Shown here piece after piece: positions 55,506 to 64,000 of a stretch of 64,000 nt of DNA; positions within the stretch are counted from its first letter, which is position 1, and each line of letters starts with the position of its first letter. A program made the translations under genes and the position numbers. Below the pieces are notes generated by a model. It did no database searches and was not told the DNA's origin. It was given only the letters and a program-made list of their open reading frames with translations. The DNA lies in contig JASXTE010000004.1 of the NCBI GenBank assembly GCA_030280995.1, positions 40,792,797 through 40,856,796 of the forward strand, read 5' to 3'. Source of the DNA: Hemileia vastatrix (lineage: Eukaryota > Basidiomycota > Pucciniomycetes > Pucciniales > Zaghouaniaceae).

Positions 55506-55606
55506 GATCAAAAAATAGAAAGAAAACAATTGATGAGCAGTGGTTGTCTCAAGTTCAAACTGATGGGTAGAATTCATGCTGACATTACAGAAATTGGTGA
55601 CATTTG

Positions 55607-55782
55607 TGTAGTTGTGAGTCAGTAACAGACTCCGAGAATAATCAATAAGTGCATTACTTTACCTGTATTTGTGCATCAGTAACAGACTCCAAGAAGAATT
55701 GGAGTTAGTCAGATGTTTAATATACAGTCTATATACAGTGATCACATAATAGCTAAGTATATGTATGACTATGTGAATAAAA
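55607..55782 (-). repeat. 3' LTR of copia 1
   Basis: 176 bp. Like its partner it holds an internal 58-bp duplication (TGTAGTTGTGxGTCAGTAAC AGACTC...). Confidence 0.88.
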
Positions 55783-55859
55783 GCCCCCACTTTGCAGTCA
55801 CGGTGATAAAATTAAAGTAACAATAATGATAAAGGAAATCATGATAGAAATAAAAAATT

Positions 55860-58800
55860 GACATAGAAAACTAAATAACTCCTAAATGATGCTGTTTCTC
55901 TACAGTAAGAACAGGCTCAACATTTTTTGTCAATAGATTAGTGTGTTGTTCTGTACCCAATACCCATTCTAATGTCATATTTCCCTTGTAGAGTTGTCCA
56001 TTGACTAAGAAGAAGTAACAATCAGAATGACAAGTACATTTATTGGAGGGATTATTTTTTTCAGATGACAAAGAACCTTTGTTATCAAAATGTAATGTAA
56101 CACTTTCCATTGGTCAACAAATATCAGTGAGTAAATTACATATCCATATACTATCTTTTGTTGCTAAACACATTGAAATAAATTCTGCAAAAAAATGCTG
56201 AATCCACCACAGTTACTTGTTGCTTGGAAGACTGCAAAATAGGTCAGCCATTGAGCTAGATAATGTGTCTGCTGGTGGATCTGGACCATTCACCTCCCCA
56301 TGAAGAATCAGAGTATTTAGTAGGTAATGGTTTATGTGTTGACACAGGATATAGATGTAGCTTCAAATTGCAGATGAATTCTAAATACCTCAATAGGTGA
56401 TGAAGAGCTAGCCAATGTGTATCTAGTGGTTTTTAAAAGAAATGGGTAAGAAAACTTACTGCATATGATAGATCTGGATAAAGTTCTATTGAAATATAGT
56501 TCTTGCTATCATTAATTGATAGGTAATATTTATACTTGACACCAATATTGTCAGGTTTAGCAGATGTGAGATCATAACCCATTGGTAATGGTGTCTTGCA
56601 TTTGAGTCCACCAGGGTTTTAATATTTCAAATTTTTGTTGATAAGCCTATGACAGTCCAATTCTTTTCACTTTAATTTCAACCATACTATCCAATCCCTC
56701 AGACCATTTCACTTCCAGCCCTCCATTCAGTCCCAACTCTAGTTTCCTTAGAATTTTATCATTACTAACTTTTACCACTCCATCATCTACATGGAGCCAC
56801 ACCACTCCCATTAATACTTTACTTTTTAGGATTTCAAGACTAGTATCATACTGGATGGCAACAAATCCAAGAGACTTGAGCTTATCCGCATTATGAAGCC
56901 TCCAGTTTGGTTTCATAAAGTACCTTGTAAAGTTTTAGAATTTTCCCAGGTTGAGTGATTTTCATGCCAGGTGGTAGCTCAATCCATAAATCTTCCTCCA
57001 ACTTTCTGTGTAGGTTAGCAGATGTAACGTAAAAAGACCTTACTTTTCATCCATTAATTTCTGCTAAAGTAATGAGTATTCTTTGAGGGGCAAAGGTGTC
57101 TTTGTAATTAATACCTTCTTGCTGTTTAAGAACTTTAGCTACAAATCGAGCTTTAAATTTGATAGGAGAGTCTTCAGTAGAATTCTTAACTGCAAAGAAC
57201 CACTTTCCTTTCAAGGGAAAAATATTGGGAGGTGGTGATACTTCTAACCATACATTGAGACAAGACATGTTTTCTATTTCCTGTTCACAAGCAGTCTTCC
57301 AATTGGATGCTTCTGGAGACTTAATAGCTTGAATTAATGTTAAATGAATGGGAATTAGAAATGAAGAGGTAGCTATTTGCACAGACTTGATAACCATATC
57401 TTGATTGTCCAGCATCTTTCCAGCTGAGAAATAACCAAAAGAAAGGGAATTCAGGATATTATTGAGAGAGCCTTTGGAGAGTGAAGAAGAAACATGTTGT
57501 GCAGCTTTGTGAGCTTTCTGTGGGCCACCATGGAGTTTGGCCATAGTGGACTCAAAAAATTGTCCTGATTCTTGATTCCAAAATAACCATCCATAATTGT
57601 TTTGTGAGTAACCAGCAACTCTGCATTCTAAGGAATGGTTGTCCAGTTTAGTCCTCACTTCTTTATGAACATGTATGTAGGCCTTTACACAAAAGATTTG
57701 CATTTTGTGAGAATTGGGTTTGATACCAAAAAACCATTTCAAGAGAAGTAGATTGAGTTATTTTGCTATTGGGAAATTGATTATGGAAAAAAGATTCCCA
57801 TTTATATGAGAGACCCCAGAAAGATTTTGGAAGGCCCCTTTCAAGAAGAGATGTTTGAGCAATATTTCCCACAATGTGATTGAAATTTTTGGCAGTACCA
57901 TTTTTTTCAGCATGATATGGCATGGTGATTTCCTAAACAGCACCTATGGATGAAAGAAAATTTTTCACTGCATTTCTATGTAACTCACCACCATCTGTCC
58001 TGAGAACTAAGAGCTTTTTACCGGTGGCTTTGGTTAATTTTTTGTGGAAGGTTTTAAAAGAATCCATAGCATCATTTTTATGTTTCAGCATGAAACCTTC
58101 ACCATATTTTGAGTAAGATTCCCTAAAAAAAGATTCCCATTTATACCCACCTATAGCTTCATCCTTTATGGGACCAACTATATCACCAAAGATCAAGGAG
58201 AGAATTGATTCAGGAGCCAATTCCTGTTGCACTGAAGTTTTCCATTCACTTTTTGCAATGGAAGGGTCAGCACAATCTACCATTCCTTTTAAACATTCAG
58301 AGGGGAGACCTAAAACAAGATTATTTTTGATGAGGTTCTTTAACACTTGTCCACTGGTGTTTCCAAGCCCACAATGCCAGTCTAGAAGGGAGCCTGGAGC
58401 TGCATAGGGTCAATGGATAGAGACAGAATTAACATCATCTATGAAGAGCTTTAAAAATGAAAATTTATTATCTGATGAATCAGGTGGAGTTTTAATGTAC
58501 AAGATAGAATTTTTAGATGATGTTGCATGTTTAGTAGTATGTACAAGCTATCTGCACCCATTCACATCAATTTTTGCAATAAAAAAATTTTTTATCATCA
58601 ATAGAAAGAATAAATTCTTTATCAGATGTTATGGAAAAATTAAGACCCCCTTTTATTAAATCAAACAATGAAATTAGTGTACTTCTTGCTTGTGGACAGA
58701 AAAACACATTTTAAAAATAATTGTACATTTCAGACCGTCTATATTCATATAACCCATTCTGAAAATAAATTATGTATCACTATCAGTGGCAACCTTGACA

Positions 58801-59215
58801 GGGACATGAGGATTTGCAGGTCTATGGTGTCAAAGTATACTTACATCACCAGTGACATGATGGGTGGCACCACTGTCAAGTATAGCTTCAGAAGTGGAGG
58901 CAGAAGATTCAGTTTGCCACTCAACACTTTTTAGGTCAATATGATCAATGGCCATTGATAGAGCTTCCAGTGATCTAGAGTCTACTTTGATGATATCATC
59001 ACCTGTTTCAGCAAAACAAAACTGTATCTTTCCTTTGTTGTTGGGAGGCAAGTGAGAAGTTTTTCCAAGTTTGTGAATTTTTTGTTGAAGATCATAGTGC
59101 ATCTTCAAAGCAGGATTGTAAAAAGGTGACCAGATGAAGTAGGGACAGTCATTATGGACATGCTTGGTGGAATCACAGTCAAAACATCTTCATTGGGCAT
59201 TGTTGGGGCAACAGG
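55860..59215 (-). pseudogene. Copia 1 pol: zinc knuckle, protease, integrase, RT, RNase H
   Basis: Minus strand, right to left. CCHC knuckle CFDCDSTKHVHNDC (about 59190), protease AILDSGATHHVTGD (about 58860), integrase zinc region with HCGLGNTSGQVLK (about 58360) and core LIFGDIVGPIKDEAIGGYK, VLRTDGGELHRNAV, PYHAEKNGTAKNFNHIVGNI and LLERGLPKSFWG. RT: SNWKTACEQEIENM, KGKWFFAVKN, KFKARFVAKVLKQQEGINYK, and WLHVDDGVVKVS (active site, about 56800). RNase H near the end: TLHFDNKGS and GTEQHTNLLTK (about 55925). Full copia order; DSG and the integrase motif are kept, but a number of stops and frameshifts break it (for example after IGAV at 57933). Confidence 0.9.
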
Positions 59216-59417
59216 AATCAACAGAGCATGAGTGAGTGAAATGTTGTTGGAGGGCATTGAGACTGATAGTTGACACATCAGGGGATTCATGTTCTTGCTT
59301 CACTAGGGAAATTTCGGTGTCAGCTGTTAACATTTTGGTGAGAAGGTCATCATAAGATATTGTCAATGCATCACGACAGGATTCAATAGCATGACTAATA
59401 TCAGTGGAAAGATTGGC

Positions 59418-60110
59418 CTAGGATAAGGGTAGAAGAATGTGAGCCATGATGGCTTTCACAGAAGAGTTGGTAAAGTTGAAACCGGCACAAATGATAGCAT
59501 CAATGATTTCATTGACCTTTTCCAAGTGTTTGGAAACCAAAGCAAAAGGTTGAGATGGAATAGATATAAGAGATTTGAAAAGAGCAAGACAGGATGTATG
59601 AGTTGCCCAGTTAAATTTTTTGTAGAGGGTTAAATAAGCTACTCTACAAGGGCAGTCCGGTTCAATGAGACATTGGAGTGCCACTTCAATAGTATTGACA
59701 ACTAGGATTCTTGCCATTTGAACACTGATATTGCCATCAGATGGTGGGGGGGCATCCTCAAGTGCATAAGATCTTGCCCCAGTGTAATCAGTCATTAGTG
59801 CATGGTTCTTATGATCCCAATCATGCTGATTTGATCCATTGACTTTGAGTTTATCAACTCCAATGGTCAGTTTTGAAATGGCAGCCAATGCTATACAGCA
59901 GTGTTTAATATACTCAAGGGATACATGCAGTTGAGTAGTAGAGGATGATGAAGTAGGTTGAGACATGGTGGGGTGTTTGGATTTAGGAAAAAAATGTGGA
60001 GGAGGATTGTGTGATGGAAAAGGAGATGTGGTGGGTTGAAGTGTGAAAAAAGTAAAATCTTCAGGTAGGATAGGACCTTTAGAACGGGTATGATATGGGG
60101 TGTCAGACAT
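59418..60110 (-). CDS. Copia 1 gag, open over 230 residues
   Basis: Starts MSDTPYHTRSKGPILPEDF at 60110 and stays open to 59418. A Ser/Pro/Thr-rich start is followed by the gag body: ISKLTIGVDKLKVNGSNQHD, W then DHKNHALMTDYTGARSYAL, CRVAYLTLYKKFNWATHTSC, LFKSLISIPSQPFAL, INDAIICAGF-like EIIDAIICAGFNFTNSSV, and MAHILLPLS. Gag forms the virus-like particle in which the element copies its RNA. The frame ends just before the zinc-knuckle region, which lies in another frame, so the natural gag-pol frame is broken. Best-preserved retroelement ORF here; it is unlikely to be a host gene. Confidence 0.75.
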   Translation of the reverse strand: MSDTPYHTRSKGPILPEDFTFFTLQPTTSPFPSHNPPPHFFPKSKHPTMSQPTSSSSTTQLHVSLEYIKHCCIALAAISKLTIGVDKLKVNGSNQHDWDHKNHALMTDYTGARSYALEDAPPPSDGNISVQMARILVVNTIEVALQCLIEPDCPCRVAYLTLYKKFNWATHTSCLALFKSLISIPSQPFALVSKHLEKVNEIIDAIICAGFNFTNSSVKAIMAHILLPLS

Positions 60111-60294
60111 AAACTGGTTTATTGATCAAATTGGTGTAATGATCTTGATGAGAAGTAGAGTCTGAGTTGGCGTATCAGCAAGGGAGGTTACCACCGCAGT
60201 GTAATGGCCAGTGTGTTTAATGTTAGACAATGTGTCCGACAGGATTTGAATCTTGTGAGTATATGCTTACTTATTTAATGACAAGCACTAACAA

Positions 60295-60306
60295 GGGACC
60301 ATAACC
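60295..60306 (-). other. Putative primer-binding site of copia 1 (half-tRNA type)
   Basis: The minus strand next to the LTR end (CAACTACA) reads GGTTATGGTCCC, matching copia 2's GGTTATGGGCCC except for one base. This again corresponds to the anticodon loop of initiator tRNA-Met. Confidence 0.6.
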
Positions 60307-60482
60307 TGTAGTTGTGCGTCAGTAACAGACTCCGAGAAGAATCAATAAGTGCATTACTTTACCTGTAGTTGTGTGTCAGTAACAGACTCTGAGAAGAATT
60401 GGAGTTAGTCAGATGTGCAATCTACAGTCTATATACAATGATCACGTGTTATCTAAGTATACTTATGACTATGTACATAACA
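60307..60482 (-). repeat. 5' LTR of copia 1
   Basis: 176 bp, TGTTATGT...CAACTACA on the minus strand; same length as the 3' LTR. Confidence 0.88.
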
Positions 60483-60582
60483 GTTCACAATTGCATCTTG
60501 CGTTCATCGTGGCATTCACGAGTTTTTATGCATAAAAGTGCGAACGCCATGGTGACGCTCCAGCTGGGAGCGTCGGCATAAT

Positions 60583-60783
60583 AGGGGGTATCAAAGTTGG
60601 AAATCTTCCATTTCAAAATACCTCTTTTTTTCACCAAATCAACCTTGATTATTTTTTTTAAATATGCCAAATTGTGCCCCAAAAACACCTTTCTACTGAG
60701 AATTAATGTCAAGTTTGTGGCTTTCTTTTTGTGTTGTGAAATGCCTTTTAAATAATTACAAATTTTTAACTTTGATACCCCCT
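60583..60783. mobile_element. 201-bp MITE of the PIF type
   Basis: Left end AGGGGGTATCAAAGTTGGAA and right end TTTTTAACTTTGATACCCCCT are inverted repeats; AAT flanks both sides (60580-60582, 60784-60786). Same ends, duplication type and size as the MITE at 22597. No genes. Confidence 0.85.
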
Positions 60784-60793
60784 AATGTTGGTA

Positions 60794-60988
60794 GCACTAC
60801 AATAAATGTTCGTTTCGTCTTGGGGCGCAACAATGGCGCAACGATTACGCAACAGTTAAGTAACATTTATTTTTGGCACTTGAAGGTCTTGGGTTGGTCT
60901 TAAGTGCAAAAAACAATTGCTTCGTAACTGTTGCACAACTGTTGCGTAATTGTTGCGCCCCATAGCGAAACAAACATGTACTGTAGTG
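60794..60988. mobile_element. 195-bp fold-back MITE (mariner-like)
   Basis: Almost the whole element is one hairpin: the left arm (CACTACAATAAATGTTCGTT, CTTGGGGCGCAACAATGGCG, CAACGATTACGCAACAGTTA) pairs with the right arm ending CAAACATGTACTGTAGTG. Arms are about 87 bp, loop about 20. Flanked by TA (60792-60793 and 60989-60990), as expected of Tc1/mariner-type MITEs. Starts only 10 bp from the PIF MITE. Confidence 0.82.
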
Positions 60989-60990
60989 TA

Positions 60991-61601
60991 TCTTCATAAT
61001 GGCAAGTAGGATTACACCTAAAGATATGCTAAGTTGGGAAGATTAAATTGAATGTTATATTTATATTCTAGCTTGATAAAAATACCATAAAGGTACAACA
61101 GTATAGATTTCATGAAGAAAAAAGTTTAAAAAACTTGAATGAGGATATAATAAGCTTAAAGGAGAATCATGAATCATGAATTTTATTTTTCAAAAAAAGA
61201 AAATGACAAAATAAATAAATAAATAACGACAAAACAGATAAATTGAAACCCCAGATAATAGTGTTGCTGTGTATTTTTTTGCGAAGAACAGAAAAAGAAA
61301 AAGAAATGGGGGATAAAAGAAGCGAAAAAATAGGAAAAAAAATCTATGTAAATCTAATTTACAATAATACACAAGCCCAGGGGGAAGTAAAAGCGCAAAA
61401 CAATGTGTAAGCCAAATCTCGCTACCCAATAATATTTAAAGGCACAAAGTTGCTCAAATCCAGCAACCATTTTACATCCATCGGCCGTGGACGTCTCTCC
61501 GTTTTGGCCTTTTTTGGGCGGCGTGATTCTACGCATACCAATATTATATCCAGTCATGGATCATTAGCAACTCATTCCTAGAAGATTAATTAAGTTTGTG
61601 T
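60991..61601. other. No supported gene
   Basis: Unique-looking sequence of mixed composition. A short minus-strand frame around 61354-61557 has no family resemblance and I do not call it. Confidence 0.4.
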
Positions 61602-61871
61602 TTACAACTTACTTTTGCTAGTCTTCCTTGTTTTCCTGGTGCTGACGCTTGTTGAGCACTCATGCTCAACTGCCGTCCTTTTCCTGGGCTCTTCCAGCCC
61701 ATCCTGCTCAGGGCCTCGCTTTCGTCCCCGATAAACTAGGTCGCCCTCTGGACGGCACGACCCGCGTATTGTAGCTCGATGAAGCTGATTAATATGCTGC
61801 TCATCGATCCGCATGTGAGCGAAATCGCTCGTGAGGTTTGCAATATCAGGTGTTAGAAGCTGAGACGACAT
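61602..61871 (-). CDS. Hypothetical small basic protein (89 aa)
   Basis: Starts MSSQLLTPDIANLTSDFAHM and ends KTRKTSKSKL. It has a predicted amphipathic start, then two basic clusters (RGRKRGPEQDGLEEPRKR) that look like a bipartite nuclear localisation signal, and a lysine/arginine-rich tail. Composition is more GC-rich than the surrounding repeats, like the chitinase, which favours a real host gene. No transposon match. A GTAAGT lies near the 3' end (61612-61607) but the nearest acceptor would make a 35-nt intron, too short, so I keep the unspliced stop. It might be one exon of a larger gene. Not recognised. Confidence 0.4.
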   Translation of the reverse strand: MSSQLLTPDIANLTSDFAHMRIDEQHINQLHRATIRGSCRPEGDLVYRGRKRGPEQDGLEEPRKRTAVEHECSTSVSTRKTRKTSKSKL

Positions 61872-63101
61872 GCTAATCTTAATGTGATTTTAATGTATTT
61901 TTTGTAAGTTCAACAACAAAAGTCTCACCAGCTTCATGAGGAGCATAAAATATGCTTACAGATATTAAAATCAAAAAAGATGTGAAGAATAAGGTTGAAA
62001 GTGCTTTGAGCAGTGGCAAATAACTTTAGAGGAAGGATGATGTGGTGATGCTTTTCCTCGGTTCTAGATGGTAGGGCTTTTAAAGTATTTGTTGAGCTAG
62101 GAAGACGGTTCTAGATCGATTGAAAGCGGCCGGTTCATTGAACTGTAGCCTTCTTCCGACCAGTCAACTTCAGCAGGACCTCTGCGTCTTCTTGAAATTT
62201 TTAATTATGACGCACGAAATCAATAGGAAAATTATTTTGTTTTAGACAGCACCTGTGGCTTTTAAAGCACCAAGACTTGGCACACGCTGTTTCTTTGTCT
62301 TGTGAATAGGAAATTATATTGACTATACATTTGGTAACCAACCAATCAACGCAAGTCTAAGGCTTCCTGGATCAAATATAGCTGAGAATACACAAATAAA
62401 AATGATGTGAATTGTTTGGAATTATCAATTTATAGAATCACGGTGGGGGAAAGCATTGTCGTGACTGCGATCGGAAATCGAATAAGACCCAATCGATCTC
62501 GTTTCAATAGAATCCTTATCTTCATTTTGCGGAAGGCGTCAAAAGGTCTGGCTGATTAGCATACATAGGAAGGTGGAGCGCTCGCATGAAGATTAACAAA
62601 ATTTTCAGTTATGTTACGCTAAGGATGTTTCTTTACTTTTTTGTTTGAAAAAACGAAGAGCAAAGGTAAATTGACAAAGTGGTTTCGATGAGGAAAAACT
62701 GTTGAGAGAGAACCTCTTATAAGGACCTGTAGATACGTATTTCTAAAAGATGAATGTTAAATCATTGTCAATTCCTTTAGCAACATGGTCAAAATTCCAA
62801 ATTCCTAATTCATTCTATATTGTATAATTTCAACGTGTGACAAGTTACCTCTCAAATTTTATTCTTTTCTTATTATTATTATGTTACCCGTCCTACCCAA
62901 TTACAGGTGTAAAAGAAAAATCTATAAGACTAAGTAAGTGGTGACGTAAAATTTTTCGGGAACAATACAAGGGCGATGTAAAAGAACTGAAACATGGATA
63001 GGGAGGTAGGAAGTAGTTCAGTAGGGAGATTCTCAGGGTTGATACGAAAGGAGGAAGTCATATAGAGCTATTTGAAAAAAGCTTGCTGTGTTTTTACCTT
63101 G
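61872..63101. other. Mostly unique intergenic DNA, no gene seen
   Basis: Less AT-rich than the transposon regions and free of the repeats described elsewhere. No convincing ORF or RNA gene on either strand. Confidence 0.45.
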
Positions 63102-63147
63102 CATCCCCCGCTAAAAACATGGTTTAGGTCGCTTTTAGCGGGGGATG
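63102..63147. repeat. Hairpin with perfect 15-bp stem
   Basis: CATCCCCCGCTAAAA (63102-63116) and TTTTAGCGGGGGATG (63133-63147) are perfect inverted repeats around a 16-nt loop. Could be the end of a small transposon or an isolated hairpin. Confidence 0.8.
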
Positions 63148-63316
63148 AGGGGCACAAATAGGGCTTAGTTTTCCAAATAACTGTATATTTCTCCCTTAAA
63201 TTATCAGATTTTAGTCCAGTTCTCCAACAAGGCATTATTGAGTTACTGATAGTAATTTTAAAGAACGAAATCACATGTTCTGACGGAGACAGTAGATTCT
63301 TAAGTGTAAGAGCATC

Positions 63317-63437
63317 ATTGCCCTGCTTTTCCTCTACTAGTAATCACCCAGATGTAAATACTCATGTTTGACTGGTCCTTCATGCCCCTTGTTGGGTGAG
63401 ATTGTATGAAATTAAAAAAATAAATAAAATAAAAAAA
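63317..63437 (+). mobile_element. 5'-truncated SINE (121 bp) with target duplication
   Basis: Carries the shared SINE 3' end (CCTTGTTGGGTGAGATTGTA, TGAAATTAAAAAAATAAATA) and an A-rich tail. Flanked by a perfect direct repeat GTGTAAGAGCATC (63304-63316 and 63438-63450), the hallmark of LINE-driven insertion. Only the last part of the SINE is present. Confidence 0.82.
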
Positions 63438-63440
63438 GTG

Positions 63441-64000
63441 TAAGAGCATCCGCAGCCGTGTCGGTAAAGTGGTTTGGTATGCATATTTTACCGACTTATT
63501 CCCCAATCGTTGCTCAATTAGACTCTAGTAACTAATTTATTCTGTAGTCATATAATCAAATGAGCAAAGTTGCTCGAGTAGCTTCTGTAATTGCCAAAAC
63601 CTCGTGCCACTTTTTTTCGACTCAACCATTATCTACTGAATCCAGACGCGCCTCATTAATTACTTATCTGTTTTTTCACCCTCACTTCACACAACAATAG
63701 CCACTACAATTCATTAAATTACTACTTATATTTGTATTACAAACTTCAGCCATACCTTCTGAAATATAATAGCTAAAAAAAAATTATTTATGCCAACTGA
63801 ATCTAAGAAAAAAAGGTCTCCTAATTGGCACCCCCAAGAAGAAGAACAACTTGCTTTGTCATGGATAAGCATCAGCGAGCAACCTGAGTGCTCCACATAC
63901 CAAGCTGGAGAGACCTTTTACAAAAAGATAGAAGTGCACTTTAATCAGTCCAGCAAACTACACTATTGTGATTGGGAACAGATTTGAATTTGGTGAATTC
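63441..64000 (+). mobile_element. Left part of another PIF/Harbinger-like element (G)
   Basis: Probable terminus TAAGAGCATCCGCAGCCGTG (the GAGCATC...CAGC type of end), interrupted by the SINE, followed by a small hairpin GTCGGTAAA/TTTTACCGAC at 63460-63495 and a transposon-type Myb/SANT ORF. The right end lies beyond the window, so the assignment rests on these features. Confidence 0.5.
63790..64000 (+). pseudogene. Myb/SANT-like (NAM-associated type) protein, 5' part, off window end
   Basis: Reads MPTESKKKRSPNWHPQEEEQ, LALSWISISEQPECSTYQAG, ETFYKKIEVHFNQSSKLHYC then DWEQI. The pattern RxxxWxxEEExxLxxSWxxxSExPxxxTxQxGxxFYxRI is that of the Myb/SANT proteins that accompany PIF/Harbinger transposases in plants and fungi (recognised from memory); it is a different type from the accessory protein in elements B and E. 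Upstream there is no obvious intron; start ATG preceded by an A run. The frame ends at TGA right after EQI, where relatives continue with an RIRW-like stretch; the bases fit CGA to TGA, CGG to TGG and TGG to TGA changes. The window ends 13 bp later. Confidence 0.65.

Larger units (their letters stand above)
55607..60482 (-). mobile_element. Ty1/copia element 1 (4876 bp)
   Basis: Two LTRs of 176 bp (55607-55782, 60307-60482), a purine tract GCAAAGTGGGGGC beside the 3' LTR, and a primer site beside the 5' LTR. Gag, zinc knuckle, protease, integrase, RT and RNase H are all traceable on the minus strand. Different family from copia 2. Flanks (ATTTG, GTTCA) do not form a clear duplication. Confidence 0.92.

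Noticed and set aside
60180..60262. tRNA-like A and B boxes in the copia 1 leader
   Set aside because: TGGCCAGTGTG and GGATTTGAATC resemble Pol III boxes, but the segment is inside the copia internal region and I cannot fold it into a tRNA.
55607..60482. 5-bp target duplication for copia 1
   Set aside because: Flanks ATTTG and GTTCA do not match, so none is claimed.
61354..61557. Minus-strand 67-aa frame, possibly a second exon of the small gene at 61602
   Set aside because: Joining them needs a 35-nt intron and leads to an early stop; no family resemblance.

Overview
The window reads as transposon-dense, AT-rich nuclear DNA of a fungus, most likely a rust (Pucciniales; the very AT-rich, repeat-swollen Austropuccinia psidii type is the closest fit I can think of, but the species is inference). 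The clues are short spliceosomal introns (56-86 nt) in a GH18 chitinase gene, chromodomain Ty3/gypsy and Ty1/copia elements, a Tad-like LINE scrap, and PIF/Harbinger-like DNA transposons whose accessory proteins resemble the transposon-linked proteins that are very abundant in rust genomes. Only two stretches look like ordinary host coding sequence: a six-exon chitinase (23345-25157) and a small unrecognised ORF (61602-61871, minus). Nearly everything else is mobile DNA, almost all of it decayed by stops and deletions.

Layout. 1-403: 3' end and LTR of an element lying mostly off-window, inserted in a dead PIF transposase (404-1530). 1862-2290: a minus-strand TET-like fragment. 2330-7089: Ty3/gypsy pol plus a rearranged 3' LTR. 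7833-11663: PIF element A (inverted, internally deleted). 12304-21064: PIF element B, with transposase, TET-like gene and Myb/SANT-like gene, and a 1.5-kb solo LTR inside the transposase. 22.2-22.8 kb: SINE-like tail and a 202-bp MITE. 23345-25157: chitinase. 26124-46917: one minus-strand Ty3/gypsy element whose two LTRs are split by later insertions: PIF element D in the 3' LTR; a SINE (itself split by PIF-type element F) and PIF element E in the 5' LTR. 47.2-47.7 kb: LINE fragment. 49118-53621 and 55607-60482: two minus-strand copia elements with paired LTRs. 60.58-60.99 kb: two adjacent MITEs. 61.6-63.3 kb: mostly unique DNA. 63.3-64.0 kb: a truncated SINE in the terminus of another PIF/Harbinger-like element that runs off the end.

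The most interesting system is the PIF/Harbinger-like family (A, B, D, E, perhaps F and the 201-202-bp MITEs). Its full copies B and E share one plan: AGGGGGTRTC-type termini with a 3-bp AAT/ATT target duplication; an intron-bearing DDE transposase; a polypyrimidine/polypurine inverted repeat; a serine-rich protein with a domain I read as the TET/JBP-like 2OG-Fe(II) dioxygenase family (putative DNA-modifying enzyme); a short tandem-repeat block; and a convergent gene for a Myb/SANT-like protein with a coiled-coil tail. Transposase, possible DNA-base oxidase and DNA-binding partner would make a mobile unit that could influence methylation of itself or its host. All copies here are broken, so this is a fossil view of the system.
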